From: Hemicentrotus pulcherrimus
Lineage: Eukaryota; Echinodermata; Echinoidea; Camarodonta; Strongylocentrotidae
Length of the DNA: 64,000 nt
Assembly: GCA_003118195.1 (NCBI GenBank)
Contig: BEXV01001077.1
Span: forward strand, 71,400 to 135,399
Direction: 5' to 3'
Position 1 is the stretch's first letter, and the number at the start of each line of letters is the position of its first letter. The notes beneath the pieces are model-generated. The model made no database searches. It worked only from the letters and a program-made list of their open reading frames with translations, and was not told where the DNA came from. Made by a program: the position numbers and the translations under genes. Below are positions 49,701 to 61,700 of the stretch, in pieces.

Positions 49701-52700
49701 TTAATATGTTGCATTTCACGTGTTTATCAACGTGTATTGAATTACATAGTTGGTTAAAGGGGCAAATTTGCACTCTTTTTTTCGATTTCAGTAATATACT
49801 CAATTTTTAAAACTTCTTGAAAATTCATGTTTTTTAATAATTATAGTTACGACTTTACTATGCTTAATATAACAGGGATGCTTAGTTAACTCGTAATCTA
49901 GATGTTTAGATATGTAGTGGAATGAGTGATGTGCACTTTTTTTTTCTTTCAGTAATATACTCAAAGTTTCAAAACTTTGTGTAATCTTGAAAATTCATGA
50001 TTTTTATAATTATAGTGGCGACTTAACTGTGCAATATAACAGGGATGCTTAGTTAAATTGTAATATCGATGTTTAGATATCTAGTGGAATGAATAAATAC
50101 AAATTGAGAAAGCGTGGATCAACAGGCATGAACAAAGACCAAACAGTAGACCATTTTTGTAACGTTTGGATGCATCTTTGACAAAATTAAAAGTTTGAGC
50201 ATTGTCGTTTTCCAAATGCATTTCGACATTTTGCCAGAGAGGCTGGATTTTGTTGATTTTTTTTTTTTTTTTTGTGGGGAAAACTTCAAACACTGTTTCT
50301 TTTAAAGTGACTTCTTTTAGATTCTTATAGATTGTAGATAAGATCACGTTTGCCACTTCTGATGGAAATCTCCGGGTAAATCCCTTTTTTCTTGCATGTA
50401 TTCTCCATGGAATCCCGCCCATCAGATGATTCTTACATGAACTTTTTATTTCGCTCGAAACCCTTCATCATACTCAATTTATCTTGCGCAATCTATGTTC
50501 ACCATGTATTGTGCGCACACAGGCTGTGACGTCAGCGCTCGTAGTAGGCTTTGCCAATATAGATTATCATCATTGGTGTTATTCCACAGAAAAACATCTG
50601 GGTGACAATCACATCTGCCAAAAAACATACACTGTTTCTGCCAAAACAGTTAATGTTGGAGGATACTTAACATTTCTTTGTATTAATTAAGATATATTTT
50701 AATTATCTCACCCTTTCTCTATCCGTCTATCTTCCATGCCTGTTTTTCTAAACCCTCTTCATATCCTTGTACCTCTTTCCTGTTTTCATCTCTCTTCTCC
50801 ACCTGCTTGTATCTCAGCACGACCAAAGAAAGATATATTAGCAATCAAGAAAGGTCAATTCAAAGTATACCCCCTTGGCTGCTTATAGGCCTATATGGAT
50901 ACACGGGATAAAGAGATACAGCACACTTTCCATACAAATGTATATTTTAGTCAATGTTTCCCTGCCATTAGTCAATTTTATTTCAACATTGAATACAAAT
51001 TGTGCTTAACAAAATTTATTCTGCAAAATGCCAATGATCATTTATTCTTGTGGACATGTTAGGCAAGTAGTTTTCTTTCATCTAAACTGATTTACGGTCT
51101 TGACCGTATATTACGTAATAAGTTCACCACACTAGGAGGAACATACAGAATAATAAGAATACAATTGTTGGGTTCAATAGTACAATTTTTGTAGTCTTTA
51201 ATGTACTTAAGTTTCTGTCGCACACTTTATTACTCAGTAAAAGTTGTTTTCAAGACCAACTGAACAAGCGAGATACACTTATCCAAGATACCTGCAACAA
51301 AGGTTTCCTCTTAGCAGATACCTCCATGAGTCCAAAAATGTTAAAGCTCGTATTGTCTTAGGAATGTTAGGCGACACCGAAAAAAATGTAGACATAAGTC
51401 CAATTTATCTACAATTGTTTTCCGAATCCCAAACTTTTTTTTTAATCTATAATAACAGGGTTGTATGATTTATACTTTCGCCTTTTAAACCTACCCAAAA
51501 TAAAAGAAATAATACATTAATATGAAAGCCTTTTCTGCTTAGAAATCAGAATAGACAGTTCTGTAACTCAGTGCTTATGCTACCAACTCATGGTTCCACT
51601 CTTCAACATGAATATATCTATTTTCTAAATGAAAACATCTCTCAATGCCGCGAATAAGACTGTTCTTGAAATGCATTCATATTTCTCTACTGTTAATCTT
51701 ATCATATCACTACAGTGCCGAACTGGATACGCTGGCGATGGATACGCATGTGGACTAGACAGTGATCTCGATGGCCGACCTGATGTCGATCTGGACTGCC
51801 AAGGACTCGGTGATTACATGCATTGTCATAAGGTAATCTTTTTCACCAACCATTTAAAGAAAATTACAACGTTGCCCCTATAGTTGGAATAAGCTTTTTC
51901 TTTTACCTCTTTTCATGAAATGATTATTAAGACAATATGATGAAGTTCATAAATTATCCGCCTAGAACTTTATTGATCACTCTAAATAGTCATAGGAATT
52001 GGTCAATAACGCTCTGATAAGGATGATAATTATGCCACAATTATGAAGAGAGGTAAGGAAAACGTATTCCCACTTTATGTGCAACAGTCTATAATGAACT
52101 ATACTCTTGATACGTATGTTTGACTCATTCTCTCAATGCCCCCAAAGGCATGATACTTCATTGGTTTGGCATGGCTGAGATGTGTGACCTTACATCTGCC
52201 CATTACTTGAAGAAACCTGTTCGGAACTAAAATAGGTGCCTCGGTATTCATGGCGTATACCCTCGACATGTATGAATAAATTCCATATGGAGTTGATGTA
52301 GTTTTAATCCATAATCATCTAGAATGTTACGGTTTAAAATACATGCAACATTGATCTATTTTAAGAACAATGAGGCATCCCAAGCTTTGCTGCTCCTACC
52401 AGACCCTTCCCGTTCCCCTCCAAAATCCTGTAAACTGCACCCTACCTGTGGTGCGTCCTAGGAACTCATAGGGATCAACTGGGATGTTAGCAATCAATTT
52501 TCTTCTTAAAAAACATGTAAAGAAAAATTTCCATGCCGGTCCATGCATTGTCAGCATGTATTATCTTTTTATTCCATATGGGCAAAACATGCTCGTTCGT
52601 TACCACGATCATGGATCAGTTGGGTGTAGGATCAATACATGTACATAAATAACCAATATTATGACGTCATCCATTCCATCTTCCTATCTCTCTATATTTC

Positions 52701-55700
52701 TATAGGACACCTACCCCCTGAACACCTACCCCCTGGACACCTACCCCCTGGACATCCACCCCCGGATAACCATCCCCAGTCAACTACTAGGACAACCATC
52801 CCCTAGCAAACTATACTAGGGGGAAGTTGTCCGGGGGGTAGTTGTCCTAGGGGTTAGTTGTCTGGGGGTAGTTGTCCCGGGGGGGGGGGGGGGGNNNNNN
52901 NNNNNNNNNNGGGGGTAGTCGTCCTAGAGGGTGGTTACCCTAGGGGGTAGTTATCCTAGGGGGTAGTTGTCCTAGGGATAGGTGTCCGGATACGATTTTT
53001 AAAACTCTCCCATTCCACTCACTATCGATTTTTTTTTAACCGACAAAATCTTTCCAATGAGATAAAATGAGTTGGTTGGGAAGCCTGTAAGATCCTTCAT
53101 TAAATAAATGTTGTTTCCTTCTTTAATAACAGGATAATTGTCCTCGTCTACCAAACAGTGGTCAAGAAGACAGCGATCGCGATGGGGAGGGAGATGCTTG
53201 CGATGACGACGACGATGATGACGGTATCAGAGACGACAGGGTAAATAGATGATAGACATTACATTTGCTTTTAAATCATTATCTTCTTCTTCTATTTCTC
53301 CGCTATGTGTACAGGCCATCCTCAGATATACTCTCTAGCTGTTTCGTTTATCTGTCTGGTCGTTTAAACTTAATTATGAAAATATACAACACAATCCAGA
53401 AACTCAGACTATGAAATAATTAAGAAACTGACAAGATCCATTTCGATAAAATGATTTTAATAATACGTTAATGATAGTATTTAGTTTGAAAGTTGAAAAA
53501 TGTTGCAATTTCTGATATAATGTCAGAGTAACTACATTATGCTAAAAAAAAAGGAGATAAATATGAGATTATGTTTATTTTCCTTTGTAGGATAACTGTC
53601 AGTTTACACCTAACCGATGGCAAGGAGACCGAGATCGTGATAAGGTTGGTGATGAATGTGATAACTGTCCTACTCACTCCAATCCAAGGCAAGAGAACGT
53701 CGATGGCGATGAGTTCGGTGACGAATGCGATGATGACATCGATAATGACGGTAAAATAGTTACTTGTTTGCTTTCAAAAAATCCCCTTAAGGCCAAATTG
53801 GAGATAATTATGTTCTGAAATTAAACATATGAACATTGGTTACCCGATTAGGTTTAGATTGTATTTACAAAAAGACTCTTGAGTGGGTTTGTGATCCCTA
53901 GAAGTTGAAGTGTACGTTACGTTCTTTTCAAAAATCGAGAATTTAGGTTGATAACTTTTATTTCTTCTTATCTTTTCTTTTGCCCTAAGTATTACAGTGG
54001 TACTCATTATCAAATCGATTAGTACGAGATAACAAATGGTATATCTGATGTATGTAGCTTAACTGACCTCAACCAAAGTTTTTGCCCTAAGTTAAACCTG
54101 GTTATTATCAGTGATATTAAGGAAAATAAGACTTTTCCCTTCAAATCATTGTTAGCAAAAAAAGACAAAATATTCATTAGATTGCTCAAATTAACGACCT
54201 TTAATTGGTTTATAATTGATGCAGGACACGACAACTTTATAGATAACTGCCCGAAACACGCCAACGCTAACCAGGATGACAGTGATCATGATGGTCTGGG
54301 TGATCTATGTGATAACTGTCCATTCGACTTAAACCCTCTACAGGTACGTGTCTTAATCCTAGCTCATATTGTTTGAGGATGTGCACATTAAGATTTATTT
54401 TCATTTTTCAAAGTATGTGTCATTTGAACCAAGCTTGCTGTCGATACAGTGTGTGTTGTATCTCAAAGATGCGTGTAAACACAGTGTTCACCATGAGAGG
54501 GATATGTTGATGTTCTCTCTGTGTGTCAGGTGACATTCCACTTTCTCAGCATGCTTTGATATATCATACCGTATGGACAGCAGCAATCATGATTATCCAA
54601 CAACTCAACATTGCAGAATGGTATATACATCAACAGTTGTGTAAACCTCTTTACGGTCACCTGGTTCTACATAATTTATTTCTTTAAATATACATCTTAA
54701 AGCTTCATATCAGTGTATTTATTTCAAGTTTACAATCATCTAAATATTTTTGCTCTTACAGATCGATACCGATGATGATAACGTTGGCGATGAATGTGAC
54801 ACGGATGAAGACGTGGATGGTGACGGTCATCAAGATAATCTAGATAACTGTCCCGACGTCCCTAATGCTAGTCAGAAGGATCATGATAACGATGGCATCG
54901 GTAAGATCATTAGGGATACTTGGATTGATAGTTTACTTATAATTAAAACCACGTCCTGATTGATGCCACTGTTAGTGCAAGTGTTTCAGGGTATTTTGCT
55001 TACGCAGTCTAAGAACCCACCATCAGTTTTCTGTTTTTTCTTCTTCTTCTTCTTCAAATTGTTGGTCTGAAAAAGAAAACATTGGTGTAACGTTTATCCC
55101 TGTTATCAGCCTTGTAACATAGGTGATACTGAGGAGGTAGGAGTTAATATAGAAAACTGTTGAGCATGCATGCGCGTTACTATTATCAGTGACAAAGTGG
55201 ACACCATATAGAGGGTTTCCTTTCAGGTTGTAGGATGTGAATCATAACATTCGCCTTCGCCATGCTGGACGTAATAATTGATTCAACTAATGTTCATTAG
55301 GCCTCAAAAAAACATTCTGACTGTGAGTAAGAAAACAGTTAGATAGGACAACAATTTGCAGCAATAGCACTTAATATGTGACATCTATATTTACTACACC
55401 ACCTTAAAGACACTACATATGTAGGTAAAGAGCCTACTGTGTTAACTTGATGCATATGCATCTTCTTGAGTATCGTCATTCACTTACATAAGCATCTTAA
55501 CATAACCCCTTCCAAATAAAATACATCTTAACATAACCCCTTCCAAATAAAATACATCTTAACATAACCCCTTCCAAATGAAATACATCTTAACATAACC
55601 CCTTCCAAATGAAATACATCTTAACATAACCCCTCCCAAATAAAAAACATACGCAGGATATGCTAAACTTATCAATCGCCTTGCATTAATTAAATGACAT

Positions 55701-58700
55701 CTTCATAATATTTTTGTGACAAGATCGTTTTTCGAATGGAAATTTGATGGAACAATGTGATCTATTGATGAGTTGATTAAATATCATTACTTTATGTGTA
55801 GAGCCATGAGAAAGAGATATCAGAAAAGGTACCAAAATAAAACTATTTATCACCATTTGCTAACTTCAACCAAACACTCTTTTAAACATTTTAGAGAATG
55901 AGTGATATAGATCGGTCCAATTTTACAATTCAAGTTTTCCTGTTATTCATTCAATAATGAGATGTGAATGGCCCTCCAGACGCTCTTTTCAAAACGTCGA
56001 TCTCAAGGAGAATTTTCTTAACCTATTTCCTCGTATATTGCATTACTGCTCAGCGTCCAATCGCGTGGAGATATTGACCTTATCTTGCAAGCTATCTTGT
56101 TTAAACTCGGGAGGAAATTTGGGCAATTTCAACTTCTTTCCGACGTTTAAAAAAGGAGGAAAACACTTTGGCTGGATTCCAGGTTATCCCATCACATATA
56201 CTGAGCTCTCTATCTCGAGTGAAGAACCCACGTTTGGGATAGTTCCATGTCACCAAGGGGAAGTTGCAACCATGATCTTGTTCCTTCAGATTATAACATA
56301 TCGTATAAAATGTTCTTTCAACATATCCTTCTTCATTTCCTCTTATTTAATGTTTCTATACACGAAACATATGGGGTCGTTCTGAATAGATTATCACTGA
56401 TTTGTTTCTAATATCTGTTTGATTAAAGAATGTAATTATTTAGACAAAGTAAGATTCCGTTTGAAAAATGTATTTGAGTTTTAAAATTCAAGTCCGTTTT
56501 TTTCGAAGGGTTAATGTTTAATTCTTAATTTACCTTTTCATCAGGTGATGCTTGTGATCCGGATGACGATAATGATGGCGTGATCGATGCCGATGATAAC
56601 TGTCGTCTGATATTTAATCCTAGTCAGAACGATACCGATGGTAAGTTATTGACTGTTTTAACACTTCTATTACAACAAGATAAAGTAGATGTAATTCTTA
56701 GCCAGGTTAATGTAGTGAAATAGAGTCTCTACCCTAACAAGAGTGAACATAGTTCCATGATAAAGATTAATGTTAAACGTTTTCTTAAATTGCGTATGAT
56801 GACTGATTTTCATTGAAGCCCACAACTGCTAGACGTCTTTGTAGCCGGCCAAGCAATGACTGCTGTTCTATTTTGGTAATTATTTCCGATATCTCCAATA
56901 ATAGAATTTTATTATCCGGTAATAAAGGATATTGTTGGCTTTGCTATTAATATTGTTCAAAGAATTTGAATAGATTTTACTAAAAACGACAAGGCAGCCA
57001 AATTCAAGTACCCATGCAGTGCGTATCTCCCGAACCTATGATTTGGAAATATTTCCCGCTTAAAAAAATGTTAGAAGCTAACATTCTGCTAAAAATACCA
57101 AAATCAACAGAATTATGTAAAATGGAAAAAGATGGTTTAATTCAAGACATGTTCCTGCTTTTTCTTCGACAGAGAATGGACGTGGTGATGCGTGTGAATC
57201 GGACTTCGATGGTGATGGTGTAGCTGACATCATGGATGCTTGCCCGGAGAATGCTATGATCCAAAGAACAGATCTCTCAGCATTCCAGATGGTACCTATG
57301 GATCCATCAGGAGCCTCTCAACTCGAGCCTAACTGGATGGTTAGGAATCATGGTCTCGAGCTTGTGCAGACTATCAACAGTGATCCAGGATTAGCTGTCG
57401 GTTAGTCTCCTTCATTCATTCCCTTTCTACCATCATCTTCTTTCTCCTTCTCCCTTCCAGATGCCCCCTTCCAGATGCCCCCTTCCAGATGTCCCCTTCG
57501 TCCCTCATTATTTTACTTCCATTATCCCCTCCTCCTTCTTCCCTAACCTTCCTCTTTCTTTGTTTAAATCATTTTATTCTAGCACTGTGTTATTGTATCA
57601 AATATCACTCATGTCATATATCCAGGCGCGTACGCAGGGGGTGGTTTTGGGGTAAAACCCTCCCCTCGAGTTTTTTTTTATGTGTATGTTTTATGTATGT
57701 TTTTTTGGAAAACACCCCCCATTTGATTTCAAAACCCCCCTTGAAAAAACCCTGCGTACGCCACTGCATATATCTAATCGAGCTATTCTAACGAATTAAA
57801 TCTTCTATATCTTCGAGAGAGAGAGAGACTCACATTCTCAAAAGTCATTGATTCATTCCCTCAGCATCAAAGTTGCATACAAATATGAACCAGATTTCAA
57901 ACCGTTGCTCATTGCCTGTCAACCAGGCTCTAATAACACAAGAAACATGGAGAAAAGGAAACGCGGCCAACTAGCTATTTTGGCACAGCTACAACAAAAA
58001 GATATTGAAAATAGAGATGTAAGAAAAGTGACATTATAATCGGGATGTGATAATGATCTTTTTTACAAATTGACCATGTAAACATCCGATCGATATGGTT
58101 TGGTCGGTTTTCCTTGTGGTTTCCTGAAAGTCAAATTAAAAACAGGATTTATAGTCGAACAGCAATTCCCGGTGGATAAACACCGGAAATAACTAACAGG
58201 ACATCTAAATAAACATTGGTGATAAGTCAGTGAACCTCACGCAAAATACTAAGATTGATATAGTGCTAGTTTCAGACATCTGTAATTTTTCATTTCGCTG
58301 TTATCTTATATCTTTTTATATAAACTCCAATGTTTATGCGAGCATTATTGCATCCTATTCGGACGATAATCTATACAGATCTGAGGTAATGTCATTTAAA
58401 ACTCGGAGTTCATATTCACATTTATTTAGCATACAAATTATCTACATGATTTATTCATTACCCCAGGCTATGACGAGTTCGAGGGTGTAGAGTTTAGTGG
58501 TACATTCTATGTGAACACAGCGAAAGATGATGATTATGCTGGGTTCATCTTTGGCTACCAATCCAATCATCGCTTCTATGCTGTTATGTGGAAGCAGGTA
58601 ACGCAGAAATACTGGCAACCTGACCCCAGCCCTGCTGAAGCTACTGCTGGTCTTCAACTCAAGGTAATGTCAATTCATTTTCAGAAGTCATTTAATTCTT

Positions 58701-61700
58701 TATTCGATATAATATACAGAATGCTTAGAGAATCGTTGGTCCGGCTTATTTGAAATGATCGCGAGAGTAGCGGTAACAAAGTAAATTCCCCAACTGATGA
58801 AGTTTAACACCGAACCCTGGTTTTTCATTGCTGTCATCAATAATTTAATGATTACCATGTTTTAAGCAAAGCTTCAGTATTATACATTTTGTTTGTGAAG
58901 AAACGTATGAATAAATGATAATCAATTTGTTCTTTTCAGCTGATTAACTCAACCACTGGCCCCGGAGAATACCTGAGAAACGCCATGTGGCACACTGGAG
59001 ATACAGAAAACCAGGTATATTAACTGTTTATTAACTTAGCCATAATATGTGATGTTTTTAACACAGGTTGTTTAGTTTTATATAATGTTTACTGATAATA
59101 ATACTGATATAACCGATTTTACGCCCCTCCCCCCCAAAAAAAAAAAAATCTCGAAGAAAGTTCTAGATTTAATTGTCCATCTTTTAGGGTGGGAAGGTGG
59201 CAGTTTTCCAAGGTCAATATTCCTTCCTTTTCTTTTTGAAGCCAAACCGGAAGTCAAAAGAAAATTCTCTAGAGCCTGAGTCATTTTGTACAATATTTGT
59301 CGTGTCAACCTAGAAGATCTCTTCACCCTCGATCTAACCCCATCCTTACTACCTCTTTGCCTTTCATCCGAGAAATCTGATCGGAAATAGAAACATTTGC
59401 GAACGATCTTGAAACTTTATCCTAACTTAATTTCCGAGGTGGTTTAAAAAAAGAAAATAAAGCTACCTTGGGAATTCTTTTAATATTTGGGGCAAAATTC
59501 AAGTTCATAAAAGATGTCGAATTTGCCAAAGGATTATTTAGGCCCTTGACTTATCGATACGTCATTGTATGTTGCAAAAATGAGGATCTTGGACAATTTG
59601 AGGCATCGAGTATAACCTAAATAACGATAGGAATTAATAGGTTCTTCATGACCCATGAATATCTCTTGTTGTGACCCCTACCCATTTTCACGTAGATATT
59701 TGAACGGATTAAAATACGATTAGTGTCCCATGCAACTAACGGCCCAACGTGAAATAAAAAGAACTGCTAAAAAAATAAGCTTTCTATAAATATGATTTAA
59801 TTTATCGATTATTTGATGTCATTGTCGAGTTATCTGACCTGCTATCTTTTATTTGTTTTATCTTTAAGAGATGACAGCATGTGAGTGAATGAAGTGGGCA
59901 GCACGTCCTAAATTAACAGTCTAAATAAACTGTCCTAAAAGAGTTAAATGATAATTGATAGAGGGGCAAACTGGAGCAAACTAGGCGTATCAAATGAGGA
60001 GCTTCCTTGACTGAGATTGACCTAATATCACATGAGTAGAGGAGGAGGGGGAGGGGAGCCCCCTTAGAAACCAACCTGCCAACCAGTGGGTTTATTGGTA
60101 GCCGGACGGTAGGGGTAACCAGGATGGTAGAAGGGGTGCCAAGGAGGGGTCCAAGCCAATTCATAGGGGATGCATAGAGTGTTCAATCAAATCCTCGTGT
60201 AGGAGTTAGGGTGTCAAAGATTTCCCTCTCGCCATTGCGTTCCTTAAAGGCTTTCCGATCAGATCAATTTAAATGCGACCACGCACTCATCGGAAGTAAG
60301 ATTGGTTTTGAATAGTATTAGAAGACCAAATGTCATTCGACATCAGATCTAGGTTACCCAGATGGTTTTAACTTTTCTTTCATCCATCTTTGTTCATGTA
60401 ATTAAAGATTCACGTAATTGGTAAAGATGTTTTCATGATAATATATTCATTTGTGTTTTTACTGTAACAGGTGAAATTGATTTGGAGCGATCCAAACAAG
60501 ATTGGATGGAAAGATTTCACAGCCTACAGGTGGACAGTCCAACACAGACCCATTGATGGATTTATGCAGTAAGTAGACATAAGTCTAGAAGGAGAAAGTA
60601 TAGTTGTATCCATTCCTTGGTCATGTTGCACACAGGAAGGTCTCCATTCAGTCTGTCTCGATATCTCTCTCACTCCCTCCCTGTGTTATGAGCTCCTGTA
60701 AACCCCTCTAAAGTAGTCCCGAAAATGTCCCTTCGGCAGTGATGAAGAGTACTGAACTAATGCCGAGAACAAAATTATGTCAAGAGAAATGGAGACCTGA
60801 TTTGGAATAAAATAGCAAAAAGAAGGGTATCTCATAACATATCTTAAATTGAGGGTGAAACCTAAAGGGATGAATTTATTATTAGATTACGGGTTTACTC
60901 AGTTTTATCACTAACATCATTCATTCATGTCTGGTTCAGTATGATTCTAACGTAAACCCTCGTCAAAATCCTTGTCAATTGTCACTGTTTGTCATAGAGC
61001 GGAACAACCCCCATCCTCACCCCTTCCTCTTCCCTTCCTGTCATCAGTGTTTGAAGAATCTCCCGCAGACAATAGCTTTATGTAGGTCGGGAAGAGCCTA
61101 GAGCGACTATTGTTGAAAAGACATGGAGACATGCCCAGCGTAACGCTAGAGCGCCATGCATGCAATGACTGTTTGATATGAAAATACCCACATCGGACTA
61201 TGAAATACTAGATTGAAAGAAATGGCTACAACTGGCTCTAAAATAACTTTATTTCCGGCGTCATAATTTCTTGTGCTATAAGGACAGGCGTCCTGTCACT
61301 AACGACTGAAGACTAACGTCCTGTTGATATCCTTGTCTATGGCATTTAGAGTTATTTTAGATATTAGTATAGGATTACTGCAAAATATAATTGAATGAAA
61401 ATCGGAGTGTGGATGAGAAAAAGGAGGTTCATGTTCACTTTTTTTTCTTCTTTTTCCCTACTTTTTCTTCAATCCTACGCGAAACCACACATCTATACAA
61501 TTTTTTTTTTTTTAAAGGAAAGCATATCAAATTAATGGAAAAGTAGATAACTATTTGTATTTTCATGAAATCATCACAATAGATAAGCCTTGGCCACTTT
61601 CTTATTATGTTGCTCTAAGAGGTTTTAAATGCAAATTACCAAATTACCTATTCATACATATTCATACACAAATTCGTGTGCATGACATCACCACCATCTT

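Larger units (their letters stand above)
47716..51715 (+). other. Intron within EGF3 (4.0 kb)
   Basis: Phase 0. It holds a candidate LINE/SINE tail (47866-47920) and an imperfect 163-bp tandem duplication (49771-50095). A 113-codon minus-strand ORF (50081-50422) shows no domain I recognise and crosses a poly-A/T run. Confidence 0.75.
57401..58466 (+). other. Intron with hAT-like element (1.1 kb)
   Basis: Phase 1. It contains a 14-bp CCTTCCAGATGCCC triplication (about 57453-57497) and the 144-bp hAT-like element at 57623-57766. Confidence 0.85.

Noticed and set aside
50081..50422. 113-codon minus-strand ORF in the EGF3 intron, considered as a transposase or LINE fragment
   Set aside because: No catalytic or zinc-finger pattern seen; the Lys run comes from a poly-T/poly-A tract, and it overlaps the 163-bp duplication.
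55957..56385. 142-codon plus-strand ORF in intron 15
   Set aside because: No domain recognised, and in-frame splicing to neighbouring thrombospondin exons is not needed.
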